Shown here: in pieces, positions 1 to 9,098 of the stretch
How the letters are laid out: the number at the start of each line of letters is the position of its first letter
How positions within the stretch are numbered: the stretch's first letter is position 1
NCBI RefSeq assembly: GCF_002218065.1
Contig: NZ_BDUB01000001.1
Coordinates: forward strand, 1,744,711 to 1,808,710
DNA length: 64,000 bases
Direction of reading: 5' to 3'
From: Nodularia sp. NIES-3585
GTDB taxonomy: Bacteria; Cyanobacteriota; Cyanobacteriia; Cyanobacteriales; Nostocaceae
The notes under the pieces: generated by a model
What the model saw: only the letters and a program-made list of their open reading frames with translations
What the model was told of the DNA's origin: nothing
The model's database searches: none
Program-made: the position numbers and the translations under genes

Positions 1-587
1 AAACTAAAGGCAACAATAACTACAAAAGAAATTAGATATAAAACAGCAATTCGCCATTCAATCAATAATATAAATATAAAAATTCCCAGCACACGAAACA
101 GTTTAGGAATTAATTGTCCAGCAATTTCGGGATATGACCAAGTATGGTTAATCAGCCCCCTGGCTACTCGCCCAGAAACGCGTCCGGGATTATTTTCATC
201 ATAAAATTCCACTGGGAGAGTCAGAATTTTAGCTATCGCTGTTTGAGTCTGATCTCGACGCGCCCTTAAGGGAATATCCCAGTGGAACCAAAGGGTCATC
301 CAAGGCTGTGTTGGCGCTCTGACTACGGTAACTAAAAAAATTAACCCCAGTAATACAGCCAATGATAGAGTTTGATTAACTGGGTAATTGATAAATTCTG
401 CAATCCTAGCGATCGCTCTTTGCAATGGTCTATCCAAAGGTTGATTAGACAAAACATTTAAAATCTGCCCAATCGCATAAGGAACCACCAAATCAATAAT
501 TTCGTAAACGCTGGATGCGGCAATACTGAAAACACTTAGCTTCCAGTCAGAATGAAAGTAATTAAGAATATCTCGAAATTTGGCCAT
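1..587 (-). CDS. ABC exporter, N-terminal part (cut by window edge)
   Basis: An open frame runs from ATG at 587 (MAKFRDILNYFHSDWKLSVF) off the left edge, giving about 195 residues with no stop. The translation has several hydrophobic segments. After them comes LPVEFYDENNPGRVSGRVARG, which matches the stretch after the second membrane helix of ABC exporter transmembrane domains (family knowledge). The nucleotide-binding domain would lie outside the window. Substrate cannot be inferred. It is transcribed away from the rest of the window, with an 86-bp gap to the next gene, which is on the same strand. Confidence 0.8.
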   Translation of the reverse strand, partial: MAKFRDILNYFHSDWKLSVFSIAASSVYEIIDLVVPYAIGQILNVLSNQPLDRPLQRAIARIAEFINYPVNQTLSLAVLLGLIFLVTVVRAPTQPWMTLWFHWDIPLRARRDQTQTAIAKILTLPVEFYDENNPGRVSGRVARGLINHTWSYPEIAGQLIPKLFRVLGIFIFILLIEWRIAVLYLISFVVIVAFS

Positions 588-673
588 GATGCAAACCATC
601 CAAGAGCGCAAATTTAACTTGGAATATCCATGCTACATATGTAATATAGAGGAGTCAAGTAATGTCGAATAAA

Positions 674-1486
674 TCAATCTTCAGGAGTAGATGAAAATTC
701 TAAGTGATAGCGATATAGGGCAACTGGACGAGAAGCTGCGGCAAAGTAATCTGGGTCTTGAGGTGAAAGATAAACAGCAGTTACTTGGTCTGCCTCAATT
801 GCTGGATTAGATGTAGAAAGTTTATGGTATGCGGTAGTAGATTCTACTGCATTGAAATAGGGACGCGAACCGCCTTTAAATATTTGTTGAAATACTTCTG
901 AGGTGATGAAATTTGCTTTTGAGGTAGTTTCGATAGCGCGTGCAGTCACAATAGAAACTAATTGCCGTTCGCCACGTAAACGGGTAATTTGTCTATTAGG
1001 TGAATCTGGATCTACTTTGGTTGATAATACAGCTTCATCACCTAAATAAGCCCTGGCTAAATTCAAACTATTGAAAGCTCTATCTGCTACTAAAATTGAT
1101 GATTTAGCTATTTTTGGAATGAGTTTCAACCCAGTAATAGGAGGTTTTTCTTCAATAAAACGAACTACGAAACTCACTGGTTGATTAAGTTGTTGGCGAT
1201 TCGATTCAAATCCAGGGGTAACAATATCCGGTGCTAAAGGTGCAACTAAATCTACTAATGTACTTGTAACCTCCCATGAACCAGCAAACCAATCAGGATA
1301 AACTAAATCGCCCTCAGCCCGTTTTACGGAAGTGAGTTGTTCCCATTGGGGAAAATTTGCTAGGCGTTCTGCTAATTCTCCAGCTTGTGCTTTTCCATTT
1401 ACTAGGAACAATATAAGTATTAAGAAAAAAATCCCTATTCCTCTGATCCAAAACATAAAATTACTGTTTAAGCTTGTCCATAACAC
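674..1486 (-). CDS. Conserved secreted or lumenal protein (DUF6816-like)
   Basis: 270 residues. The N-terminus carries a hydrophobic stretch (about residues 11-31) ending in GKAQAG, consistent with a signal peptide cleaved after AQA. The mature part, with W-rich blocks such as YPDWFAGSWEVTST and later RLRGERQLVSIV, resembles a conserved cyanobacterial/plastid family that I recall as DUF6816. The assignment is from memory of the pattern, not a search. No catalytic motif is apparent. Probably translocated into periplasm or thylakoid lumen. The start could instead be the internal Met at residue 11. Confidence 0.7.
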   Translation of the reverse strand: MLWTSLNSNFMFWIRGIGIFFLILILFLVNGKAQAGELAERLANFPQWEQLTSVKRAEGDLVYPDWFAGSWEVTSTLVDLVAPLAPDIVTPGFESNRQQLNQPVSFVVRFIEEKPPITGLKLIPKIAKSSILVADRAFNSLNLARAYLGDEAVLSTKVDPDSPNRQITRLRGERQLVSIVTARAIETTSKANFITSEVFQQIFKGGSRPYFNAVESTTAYHKLSTSNPAIEADQVTAVYLSPQDPDYFAAASRPVALYRYHLEFSSTPED

Positions 1487-1551
1487 AAATTGTGACAGAT
1501 ATGCCTATTGAATAATAGGGAAATTCATAAACTGAGGCAAGCGATCATCGC

Positions 1552-1959
1552 TCACATGGTTTCAATGGGTACAGGTTGCCAAACTTCCCCATACTGTTGC
1601 CGTAAATTTTGCCAAGCTTCCACTTGTCCAGGTTCATATTCTCCGGGTTTACCCCATTGCAAAAATAAGCTTAAAGCCACTTCTTGTTGTTCATCTAAAA
1701 ACCGAATTGCATAAGTGGTAAAGTTACCTCGTTTCGCTTCACCTGTTTCAAATTTCACTTGAGTAATTTTATCCATATTAAAGTGAAACTCAAAGCCTTC
1801 AGTGTGCATATTTGCATATTTACCTTTAAGCAATTCGGCATAAAATAGCTTTTCTATTTTGCCGCGAGCTTCTAATACAGCCGCACTGCTAGTCACAATA
1901 ATGCGTAAAGTTCCTAAGTTTTCACAAGCTTCTAAAAAGTCTTTCAAATTGTTATTCAT
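1552..1959 (-). CDS. Conserved hypothetical, possibly HutX/ChuX-like heme-handling fold
   Basis: 135 residues without signal peptide or membrane segment. The central FHFNMDKITQVKFETGEAKRG followed by YAIRFLDEQQEVALSLFLQW recalls the repeated beta unit of HemS/HutX heme-utilisation proteins. The similarity is weak and no axial ligand can be assigned, so heme binding is only a suggestion. It stands alone between a secreted protein gene and phoH. Confidence 0.65.
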   Translation of the reverse strand: MNNNLKDFLEACENLGTLRIIVTSSAAVLEARGKIEKLFYAELLKGKYANMHTEGFEFHFNMDKITQVKFETGEAKRGNFTTYAIRFLDEQQEVALSLFLQWGKPGEYEPGQVEAWQNLRQQYGEVWQPVPIETM

Positions 1960-1984
1960 AATTTTTTTTTGTTTACTTATAGCC

Positions 1985-2128
1985 AGGAATTACGCAAAGT
2001 CATGAAAAAAAAAACCGCATTCGCGCAGCGTATGCCCCCAGGGCTTTAGGACACAAAGAACACATTCGCGTAGCGTCTCCCCTTGGGAGAAGGAAAGAAG
2101 GTTTCACCAGAGTCATTGCGTAAGTCCT
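1985..2128. repeat. MITE-like element, family 1, copy 1
   Basis: Bounded by AGGAATTACGCAA on the left and TTGCGTAAGTCCT on the right, a 13-bp terminal inverted repeat with one mismatch. About 144 bp with no coding capacity, filled with the common cyanobacterial filler containing CGCATTCGCG. Related copies lie at 43408-43519 and 56022-56135. Confidence 0.7.
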
Positions 2129-2146
2129 AATAGCCGTCCAGCTTAT

Positions 2147-3100
2147 CTATCTTTCATAACGTTCGTAAGCGGCGACAATGCGCTGAACTAGGGCATGGCG
2201 CACAACATCTTGTTGCGTGAATTCGCAAAAGCCAATACCTTCAACATTCTTGAGAACTTGTAAGGCTACCGCTAGTCCTGATTTTTGACTGAGGGGTAAA
2301 TCTGTTTGTGTAGTATCACCTGTAATTACCATCCGAGAACGGAAACCCAAACGAGTCAACACCATTTTCATCTGAGCGGGTGTAGTATTCTGGGCTTCAT
2401 CGACAATCACAAAAGCGTGATTGAGGGTGCGTCCTCGCATATAGGCAAGTGGAGCCACTTCAATTACACCCCGTTCCATTAAACTGGGGACTTTTTCTGG
2501 ATCAATAAATTCATAAATAGCATCGTAAAGTGGGCGGAGATAGGGATTCACTTTTTGCTGTAAATCTCCGGGAAGAAAGCCCAGTTTTTCCCCAGCTTCT
2601 ACAGCCGGACGAGTTAAAATCAGCTTTTCTACTTGGTTATTCAGGAGTGCTTGCACAGCAACAACAACGGCGAGATAAGTTTTACCTGTTCCAGCCGGCC
2701 CAATGCAGAATGTCAGGTCACGCCTACGGATATCCTTAATGTACTGTTTCTGGCGAAAAGTTTTCGCGCGAATTTCTTCACCGCGACGAGTTTTCGCCAA
2801 GACATCTCGCTGTAATTCCTGAAGTTCGTCTTGGCGATCGCTATCCATAGCTTGACGGGCTGTTAAAATGTCGGCACTGGAGAGAGTGTTACCTTTCATC
2901 CAGATGGCTTCGAGCGATCGCACTAATTGACCAGCCAGACCAATTTGGGCTTCTGTACCACCAATGTGTAGTTCTTGTCCGCGCAACACCAAGGTAGCTC
3001 CTGTTTGTCGGGATAAGAGTTTGAGATTTTCTTCTCTATCACCGGCAAGAGCGATCGCACTGGGAATATTAGGCAGCTGAATTATCAAGGCATCTGCCAT
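2147..3100 (-). CDS. PhoH-family ATPase
   Basis: 317 residues, usual length for the bacterial PhoH/YbeZ group. Walker A GPAGTGKT lies near residue 134 and the Walker B segment FVIVDEAQN near residue 230, followed by ITGDTTQTDLP, all typical of PhoH. The N-terminal ~100 residues resemble the KH-like region of YbeZ-type members. The family is implicated in RNA metabolism and ribosome maturation; the exact substrate is unsettled. It shares strand and neighbourhood with a KH RNA-binding protein, rpsP and ffh, which supports an RNA/translation role. The name reflects an old phosphate-starvation link and should not be read as proof of phosphate control. Confidence 0.92.
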   Translation of the reverse strand: MADALIIQLPNIPSAIALAGDREENLKLLSRQTGATLVLRGQELHIGGTEAQIGLAGQLVRSLEAIWMKGNTLSSADILTARQAMDSDRQDELQELQRDVLAKTRRGEEIRAKTFRQKQYIKDIRRRDLTFCIGPAGTGKTYLAVVVAVQALLNNQVEKLILTRPAVEAGEKLGFLPGDLQQKVNPYLRPLYDAIYEFIDPEKVPSLMERGVIEVAPLAYMRGRTLNHAFVIVDEAQNTTPAQMKMVLTRLGFRSRMVITGDTTQTDLPLSQKSGLAVALQVLKNVEGIGFCEFTQQDVVRHALVQRIVAAYERYER

Positions 3101-3223
3101 AAGTATTTATTGTTTAATTTTTCAAGTGCAGTTTTTGACAACAAAATTTATCCGATGTTTAATTTTTCCCAACTCACCGATAGTTCCTTAACGGTACAAG
3201 CCCCCAGATTTATCTGTAGGGTC

Positions 3224-3255
3224 AATCCAAAATCTAAAATCTAAAATCTAAAATT
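3224..3255. repeat. Heptanucleotide tandem repeat (AAAATCT type)
   Basis: About four and a half copies of a 7-bp unit (AATCCAA, then AATCTAA) between phoH and the KH gene. This is the short tandemly repeated class common in Nostocales. The same unit recurs at 55081-55112. Confidence 0.75.
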
Positions 3256-3314
3256 GTTTGACTGAAATATCTGAGCGGCTGTGATTAGTTCCGCTCAGAC
3301 TTTCTCTTGGTTAA

Positions 3315-3773
3315 CTAGCTAATTCGAGGTTTGACAACAGGTCTGGGTATATTTACAGTTCTGTCTCGCGTTTTGGGTTCTGGCGATGGCGTTCCACGCT
3401 GTGCCGAAGGCGATCGCTCTTGCTGATCGTCCTCAGCAGACATTCCCTCTCGTCCCAAACCATTACTGCCATACATATCCAGGTATACTGATTGTCCGGC
3501 AACTTCTGCCGCAGCCGCAATTACCGTTCTAATAGCCTGAATATTGCGTCCCCCTCGACCAAACACTTTCCCCTTATCTTTACTTTCAAAGGCAATGCGA
3601 ATCCAAACCCGTTTAAGCGCGTGAGAAATTTCACAATCAATACTTAAAGTCTCTGGAGTTTCTAAAAAAGGCTCCATCAAAAACTGAACTAGCCCAACAT
3701 AATTGGGACTAGCTTTTGAGGATTCTATTCCGGCGTTAAGATGCGTTTGTGGCACTGACCTGTTCAAAAACAT
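3315..3773 (-). CDS. KH-domain RNA-binding protein (KhpA/YlqC-like)
   Basis: 152 residues. The core from [14 protein letters not shown] through [16 protein letters not shown] is the type-II KH fold of KhpA, with the RNA-contacting GxxG loop as GRGG. KhpA proteins are usually about 80 residues; here a ~50-residue polar tail rich in Pro, Arg and Ser follows. KhpA binds structured RNA, in Gram-positives together with KhpB. The gene follows rpsP, the arrangement seen in many bacteria. The given start overlaps the rpsP end by 38 bp. A shorter start at Met33 would cut into the KH core, so the upstream one is preferred. Confidence 0.88.
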   Translation of the reverse strand: MFLNRSVPQTHLNAGIESSKASPNYVGLVQFLMEPFLETPETLSIDCEISHALKRVWIRIAFESKDKGKVFGRGGRNIQAIRTVIAAAAEVAGQSVYLDMYGSNGLGREGMSAEDDQQERSPSAQRGTPSPEPKTRDRTVNIPRPVVKPRIS

Positions 3774-3996
3774 TGGCTTTTACTAAAATGCTACGGACGG
3801 TATCAGTAGGTTGAGCGCCTTGTTGTAGTCGTTTGACGATACCGGGAACATTTAGTCGGACTTCATCAGTTCTGGGGTTGTAGAATCCCAGTTCTTCTAG
3901 GGGACGGCCATCGCGGCGAGCAAGGTTGTTAATGGCGATAATCCGGTAACTTGGTTCCCGCTTTTTGCCGAATCGCTTCAAGCGCAATTTAATCAT
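3736..3996 (-). CDS. rpsP: 30S ribosomal protein S16
   Basis: 86 residues beginning [20 protein letters not shown], the characteristic S16 start, followed by [18 protein letters not shown]. Length and motif order match bacterial and plastid S16 closely. S16 is a primary-binding protein of the small subunit body. It lies downstream of ffh on the same strand (110-bp gap) and overlaps the KH-domain gene, so the two are probably cotranscribed. Confidence 0.97.
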   Translation of the reverse strand: MIKLRLKRFGKKREPSYRIIAINNLARRDGRPLEELGFYNPRTDEVRLNVPGIVKRLQQGAQPTDTVRSILVKANVFEQVSATNAS

Positions 3997-4073
3997 GGTT
4001 ATGGACTGATTCTTTGATTTGTTTGTACTGAAATGACAATTTTAGCACTTGCTAGCATTAGCTGCTATGAATC

Positions 4074-4101
4074 AGTTAACAGTTAACAGTTAACAGTTAA
4101 C
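4074..4101. repeat. Four tandem AGTTAAC heptamers
   Basis: Four perfect copies of AGTTAAC sit in the short gap between ffh and rpsP, ending 5 bp before the ffh stop codon. Heptamer arrays of this kind are common in Nostocales and vary in copy number. Confidence 0.85.
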
Positions 4102-4106
4102 AAAAT

Positions 4107-5576
4107 CTAGAGATTGCCGAAGCCCTTCTTCTTTTTTTCTTTGTTCTTTTTCTTTTTCGTGGTACTAGCCCCGCTGTTATAACCGCGCCAGCCAGGGGCA
4201 GAGGGACGATTACCATCACCGCCAAAAGGATTGCCCATACCGCCGCCGCCAAACATTCCTGGCATTCCCGCAGGCATTTGACCTTGACCCATTTGCTGCA
4301 TGAGAGTTCGCATTTTTTGGAAGTCTCCCACTAATTTACTCACATCCGGCTCTCTGTAACCAGAACCCTTAGCAATCCGCCGCCGCCGACTGGGAGAACT
4401 TGCCAATAAATCCGGGTCTTGGCGTTCTTGGCGGGTCATGGAGTTAATCATGGACTCGCAGCGTTTGAGTTGGGTTTCTCCCTGCTTGAGTTGATCATCT
4501 GAAATCTTGTTCATTCCGGGAATCATCTTCATGATGCCTCCCAGGGAACCCATATTTTTCAGCATCCGCAGTTGTTTGACAAAATCATTAAAGTCAAATT
4601 GGGCTGACAATATTTTATCCTGCATTTTCTCGGCATCAGCCAGGTCAAATTCTTCCTGAGCCTTTTCTACGAGGGAAAGAACATCGCCCATGCCCAAAAT
4701 TCGCGATGCCATGCGGTCGGGATAAAAAGGTTGTAGTGCTTCGACTTTCTCGCCTACACCCACAAATTTAATTGGCGCTCCCGAAATTTGTCGGACTGAC
4801 AGCGCCGCACCACCACGGCTATCACCATCTAATTTGGTCAGAATTGCCCCAGTAATGCCGATTTGTTCGTGAAAGGTGCGAGTCAGATTTGCTGCCTCTT
4901 GCCCAGTCATAGAATCCACAACTAGCAAGGTTTCATGAGGTTGGACAGTAGCTTTAATTCTGGCTAATTCCCCCATCATGTCTTCGTCTATTTGCAGACG
5001 ACCAGCCGTGTCGATAATGACCGTATTTACACCTTCCGCCTTGGCACGTTCCACACCTTGGCGGGCAATTTCTACAGGGTCGGCATCGCTGCCCATGTCA
5101 AACACTGGCACGTTAATTTGCTTACCTAATGTCACCAGTTGATCAATAGCGGCTGGGCGATATACGTCTGTGGCTACTAATAAACAACTACGCTCTAACT
5201 TCCGTAAATGTAAGGCTAATTTAGCGGTAGCTGTGGTTTTACCAGTACCTTGCAACCCAGCCATTAAAACGATTGTGGGCTTTTCCTCTGTTTCCGCCAG
5301 GGGGACATTCTCCGCCCCCATCACCCGTACCAATTCATCATGAACAATTTTGATGAACTGTTGGTCAGGTCGCACACCAGCCACCACATCGGCTCCTTGT
5401 GCTTTGGTTTCGACTTCGCTAATAAAATCTTTAACTACCTGGAGATTGACATCTGCTTCCAATAAGGCGCGGCGCACTTCCCGCAAAGCGTCTTGAATAT
5501 TGGATGGAGATATTTTGTCCTGTCCCCGTAGTTTCTTCCAGGCACTTTCTAAACGTTCAGATAAAGCATCAAACAT
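4107..5576 (-). CDS. ffh: Signal recognition particle protein Ffh (SRP54)
   Basis: 489 residues from the ATG at 5576 (MFDALSERLESAWKKLRG). A longer frame reaches 5615, but its extra 13 residues are not family-like. N and G domains: G1 GLQGTGKTT near residue 106, DTAGRLQ, and the TKLDGDSRGG block. The Met-rich M domain contains the SRP-RNA binding segment SSPSRRRRIAKGSG. Beyond it is a low-complexity Gly/Met/Pro stretch and a Lys-rich tail ending KKKGFGNL. With 4.5S RNA, Ffh delivers nascent membrane proteins to FtsY. Confidence 0.96.
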   Translation of the reverse strand: MFDALSERLESAWKKLRGQDKISPSNIQDALREVRRALLEADVNLQVVKDFISEVETKAQGADVVAGVRPDQQFIKIVHDELVRVMGAENVPLAETEEKPTIVLMAGLQGTGKTTATAKLALHLRKLERSCLLVATDVYRPAAIDQLVTLGKQINVPVFDMGSDADPVEIARQGVERAKAEGVNTVIIDTAGRLQIDEDMMGELARIKATVQPHETLLVVDSMTGQEAANLTRTFHEQIGITGAILTKLDGDSRGGAALSVRQISGAPIKFVGVGEKVEALQPFYPDRMASRILGMGDVLSLVEKAQEEFDLADAEKMQDKILSAQFDFNDFVKQLRMLKNMGSLGGIMKMIPGMNKISDDQLKQGETQLKRCESMINSMTRQERQDPDLLASSPSRRRRIAKGSGYREPDVSKLVGDFQKMRTLMQQMGQGQMPAGMPGMFGGGGMGNPFGGDGNRPSAPGWRGYNSGASTTKKKKNKEKKKKGFGNL

Positions 5577-6028
5577 AATGTAATTACAGGTAGTTCGCCA
5601 ATGTGTCAGCCTCAACCGCCCTAGTTAAATGTTTCTGGGGCGATTCAGAATTTCTGGTAAATTTTTAATGTGCTATTTACCAGCTTAGTAGTTTTCATCG
5701 CGAGTTGAGCAACTAGATACCGACCTTTAAAAGAAGCAGGGGAGCAGGGAGCAAGGGAGAAGAACCAGACGGAGCTTTTACTCCGCCCCAGTTCAAGCGC
5801 CTTAAAAGGGCGGGGTTTTCTTTGTCCCCCCTGCTTGCTAGAAAGCCCCCTTCCCCTCTGCCTCTTCGGTAACACACCCAGACCCAGAAGACGGTGCGTT
5901 AGACTAAAGCCATAACACACCCTACATATACTTAAATTTTTTCAATAATCAAATCGGATTCCGATATCTTTGCTGATAAGTCTCAAAAATATGTTAGTTG
6001 TTAATTTTATTAAGTTACACAAATAACG
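5577..6028. other. Gene-free interval between ffh and the TetR gene
   Basis: About 450 bp. It holds G-rich filler (around 5738-5760, runs such as GCAGGGGAGCAGGGAGC) and the shared upstream regions of divergent ffh and tetR. A 91-codon minus-strand frame here is Arg/Gly/Lys-rich and looks non-genuine. No promoter could be assigned with confidence. Confidence 0.5.
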
Positions 6029-6631
6029 ATGGCGCAAGCCGAGCATCCAGTCCCAGAAACGCGGGAATTAATTTTGGCAACCGCAGAAGCACATTTGCGC
6101 CGCTACGGCTATGCACGAACTACCGTCAGCGAAATTGCCCGCACTTGCAAAATGTCTCACGCTAACGTGTATCGCTTTTTCAACACTAAGGCTGAGATAA
6201 TTGATGCTGTGATTTCTCGATGGCTGACTGGAATTGAACAAGCTTTAGAGGCGATTACCAAGCAGCAAAATTCGGCAACGGAACAACTCTACACATATGT
6301 TCTGGAACTACATCGAATCAAACGCGAAAAACTCTCAAATGATGTAGAACTCTTTGAGGCGCTGATTGCCGTTGCGAAGGCAGATCGGCAAGTAGTAGAA
6401 CGGCATATGTATATATTAAATTCTATTCTCCAGGAAATTCTCATTGGCGCAGTGCAGGACGGAGAATTCAAAATTGCCAATATTGAGCAAGCAACTGCGG
6501 CTGTTAGTGCGGCAACTCTCAAATTCCATCATCCGCTAATGGTCAAGGAATCTCTACATGAAAACACAGAGGAGCAGATATCCACAGTGGTTAAACTTTT
6601 AACTACATCTTTGGCTGCTGGATGTGTATAG
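6029..6631 (+). CDS. TetR/AcrR-family transcriptional regulator
   Basis: 200 residues. The N-terminal TetR DNA-binding domain is clear: RELILATAEAHLRRYGYARTTVSEIARTCKMSHANVYRFFNTKAEII, with the HTH at about residues 33-52. The all-helical C-terminus is a ligand-binding/dimerisation domain of unpredictable specificity. An SDR oxidoreductase gene lies 118 bp downstream on the same strand, so it may be cotranscribed or regulated by this protein. That is inference from position only. Confidence 0.93.
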   Translation: MAQAEHPVPETRELILATAEAHLRRYGYARTTVSEIARTCKMSHANVYRFFNTKAEIIDAVISRWLTGIEQALEAITKQQNSATEQLYTYVLELHRIKREKLSNDVELFEALIAVAKADRQVVERHMYILNSILQEILIGAVQDGEFKIANIEQATAAVSAATLKFHHPLMVKESLHENTEEQISTVVKLLTTSLAAGCV

Positions 6632-6749
6632 ATTTGCTAATTTGTAACAGATTTCAAATGTTGTAACTTGTTACTTTAATTGATGTGAGATAGGATTCAT
6701 TTAGTTATTTGATGACAGATTTCAGTTTTTGTAAGTTGTTATAAAATTT

Positions 6750-7739
6750 ATGGCGCAAGCATTTGTCACTGGTGGTTCTGGGTTTGTGGGTGGACACATG
6801 ATCAGGTTACTGCAAGAGCGAGGCTATGAAGTGAAAGCGCTGGCGCGATCGCCACGAGCCGCCCAGCAAGTAGCAGCATTAGGGGCAAAAGTGGTTGAAG
6901 GTGATTTGCTCAATGAGTCAGCGATGATGCGGGGAATGCAGGGGTGCGAGGTGGTGTTTCACGTTGCGGGGTATATCAGCGACTGGGGTAGATATGAAGC
7001 ATTTTATGAGGCGAATGTCATTGGTACAGAGCGATCGCTCTCTGCGGCGAAAGCAGCAGGTGTTTCGCGCTTTGTTCAGGTGGGTGCTTCAGCCGTTGTC
7101 ATGAATAAACAGCCAATTTTTGATGCTGATGAAAGTTTACCTTTACAGACACCATCTTTTTCACCTTATATCGCTACTAAAAGTATTGCCGAACAGCGAG
7201 TGATTGCAGCGAACGCACCGGGATTTACAACATCCGTAATTCGTCCTTCATGGATTTGGGGTGAAGGTGATCATGCAATTCCCAATATTGTCAAAGCAGT
7301 GCGCCAAAATCAATTTCTGTGGATTGATCAAGGTAATTATCTTTATGTGACAACTCATGTAGCTAACGTTTGTCACGGAAGTATTTTAGCAGCCCAGCAC
7401 AGTCCAGGAGGTCAAGCTTACTTTCTTGCAGATGATGGAGTTGTGAAATTTCGTGATTGGGTAAGAACGCTAGTGCAAATAGAAGGGGTAAATCCTCGCA
7501 ATAGAAGTATTCCTTATATCTTTGCTTGGAGTATTGCAGGTTTGCTGGAATTCCTGTGGAAAATCCAAAAACGGCGTGATGTACCACCGATAACTCAAAG
7601 TATGGTGAGGTTAATTGGTAGAGGTTTTACTTTTAGCGATCGCAAAGCCCGTAATGAGTTGGGTTATATACCAATAATGACTCGTGAACAAGGGTTAAAA
7701 GAACTCCGCCATCAGGAGAGTGTCAATAGGATTATATAA
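6750..7739 (+). CDS. Extended SDR NAD(P)-dependent epimerase/dehydrogenase
   Basis: 329 residues. The Rossmann motif GGSGFVGG is at residues 8-15, the acidic loop region follows (VVEGDLLN), and the active-site YxxxK appears as YIATK. The sequence most resembles the 3-beta-hydroxysteroid dehydrogenase/isomerase-like branch of extended SDRs, with the substrate lobe containing RPSWIWGEGD. Substrate is unknown. It follows a TetR regulator. Confidence 0.9.
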   Translation: MAQAFVTGGSGFVGGHMIRLLQERGYEVKALARSPRAAQQVAALGAKVVEGDLLNESAMMRGMQGCEVVFHVAGYISDWGRYEAFYEANVIGTERSLSAAKAAGVSRFVQVGASAVVMNKQPIFDADESLPLQTPSFSPYIATKSIAEQRVIAANAPGFTTSVIRPSWIWGEGDHAIPNIVKAVRQNQFLWIDQGNYLYVTTHVANVCHGSILAAQHSPGGQAYFLADDGVVKFRDWVRTLVQIEGVNPRNRSIPYIFAWSIAGLLEFLWKIQKRRDVPPITQSMVRLIGRGFTFSDRKARNELGYIPIMTREQGLKELRHQESVNRII

Positions 7740-7747
7740 AGATGAAC

Positions 7748-7808
7748 TGTAGGGTGTGTTGTCGCGCAGCGCAACGCACCGATAGCCCTAGGAAATAACA
7801 CACCCTAT
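7748..7808. repeat. Hairpin repeat of the TAGGGTGTGTT type
   Basis: GTAGGGTGTGTTGTCGCGC on the left pairs with AACACACCCTA on the right. It is the same core as in the larger elements near 26740 and 57036. Intergenic, non-coding, just after the SDR gene; possibly acts as a transcript end. Confidence 0.5.
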
Positions 7809-7873
7809 GGATAATTTATATCTTTTTATATACATTTAATTTTCCTCACCGACCGACTTTTTTGGCAAAATAG

Positions 7874-8068
7874 TTAAAGCGATCGCAACCACCCTAAAAA
7901 ATCTTTTGTACTGGCGAAATATTTTTGTATTCCTGCTGCGCCCAATATTTGCTTAATCTCTTTTGTCCCAAAGTCCTTAGAGTTTCCAGTCAAGAGAATT
8001 TTCTGAGCATCTGAAGAGGTTTTAGCAAAGCTAATAAAAAAATTAGTTTCAATATAGAGTGTAGTCAC
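7874..8068 (-). pseudogene. Internally deleted PIN-domain gene remnant
   Basis: 64 codons. The first 16 residues, MTTLYIETNFFISFAK, look like the N-terminus of cyanobacterial PIN-domain proteins (beta strand with first catalytic acidic residue). From residue 22 it jumps directly to a C-terminal PIN pattern, KILLTGNSKDFGTKEI, ending KDFLGWLRSL. Relatives as I remember them are well over 150 residues, so the middle, including the remaining catalytic acidic residues, appears lost by an in-frame deletion. It lies 18 bp downstream of another minus-strand gene, probably its former partner. Confidence 0.6.
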
Positions 8069-8086
8069 TAAATTTTATATCCCTAA

Positions 8087-8533
8087 TTATGCCGCATCTG
8101 CCAGATTTTGCACAAAACCAATTTGTTTTAACTCTTGTGATTTAGGAGGATTCTCTGTTTTCCAGTTGTACGCTAAATCTCTTAACCAACTCTCAACTAA
8201 TGTTTCTAGGTAATATTCAGAAATTCTCTTAGATGCAAATTCAGAATCGTATTCAGTCATCACTTCATGAGTTGGGAACGTGTAGACAGTTGCTAGATTT
8301 TTATCATCCCATTGAAAAATATTAATGTATTCAGGAGTAGCGGTCATCCCATAAGGAACTATGAGATGATTATGTTCATACTCAAATTTGAGAATTTCTT
8401 CTACTTTTGATTGAATATCTTCGTCAATGTCTCTGGCTCTAATTTTCGATACTAAAAGCTTTTGTCCGTTTTTATCCCAAGCTGTAATATCAGATACTTC
8501 TATTGTTGGGTTACTGAGTTTTTCAACGTCCAT
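8087..8533 (-). CDS. Hypothetical protein upstream of the PIN remnant
   Basis: 148 residues, soluble, acidic, no signal peptide or membrane helix, no family I recognise. Notable segments are TYTFPTHEVMTEYDSEFASKRISEYY and a C-terminal helix. Position directly upstream of a PIN remnant suggests a toxin-antitoxin or RNA-processing pairing, but the length is larger than usual antitoxins and this is guesswork. Confidence 0.6.
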   Translation of the reverse strand: MDVEKLSNPTIEVSDITAWDKNGQKLLVSKIRARDIDEDIQSKVEEILKFEYEHNHLIVPYGMTATPEYINIFQWDDKNLATVYTFPTHEVMTEYDSEFASKRISEYYLETLVESWLRDLAYNWKTENPPKSQELKQIGFVQNLADAA

Positions 8534-8635
8534 TTTTTAGTCCTCGTGACATTGACTGTATCGACTATATATTAATTTTAGACGATAGGCGATCGCATAC
8601 CCACAGTTGTAATATCCCTGGATTAGAGGGTGTTT

Positions 8636-8775
8636 GAAAAGTTTTAGGCGAATGTAATATGGCTACGCTTCGCGTTAGCGATACGCTACTACACAAGCAA
8701 AGTCCACCTGCGTGGACTAATAAGAGATTAACCCGCGTAGGCGGGTTTCGTCTGTGTAGCCGTGACTTCTAGTCG
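8636..8775. repeat. Dispersed repeat with two perfect hairpins
   Basis: Contains AGTCCAC-CTGC-GTGGACT (8701-8718) and AACCCGC-GTAG-GCGGGTT (8730-8747), preceded by the GCTACGCTTCGCGTTAGCG filler. This combination is a frequent intergenic repeat in Nostocales. It lies at the 3' end of the orphan antitoxin gene. Confidence 0.65.
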
Positions 8776-8780
8776 CCAAG

Positions 8781-8999
8781 TTAGTCTTCAAAATCATCAA
8801 ATGAACGAAATCGACCCGTTTCAAAATCTTCTAATCCTTTCTGAATACCTTGAATAGCTGCTTCTGAGTCTTCCACTTCCCACTCTAAAACAGCCTCTAA
8901 CAATTTAGCCGCAACAAAACTAACATCTTGTCCTTGCTGTGCAGCTTTTTCACGCAGTTGTGCTTCTAATTCTGGGCTAAGGGAAACAACTATCGCCAT
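8781..8999 (-). CDS. Orphan RHH-type antitoxin-like protein
   Basis: 72 residues from ATG 8999 (MAIVVSLSPELEAQLREKAA); an upstream ATG at 9017 adds six residues. The start resembles a ribbon-helix-helix strand and helix, and the acidic tail DFETGRFRSFDDFED is typical of antitoxins that wrap a toxin. No toxin gene adjoins it: upstream is a gene on the other strand, downstream is a repeat. Probably a leftover or a solitary regulator. Confidence 0.65.
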   Translation of the reverse strand: MAIVVSLSPELEAQLREKAAQQGQDVSFVAAKLLEAVLEWEVEDSEAAIQGIQKGLEDFETGRFRSFDDFED

Positions 9000-9098
9000 A
9001 ATCGCAGTATTTTGCAAAAGGTTTCTAGATATAATTATATGCCCAACGGATGTAAATCAATTACAATAGAATAAATAGTGACCAAGTGAATTGTAACT

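Noticed and set aside
5645-5920. 91-codon minus-strand frame upstream of ffh
   Set aside because: Arg/Gly/Lys-rich, built on G-rich filler DNA, no family resemblance.
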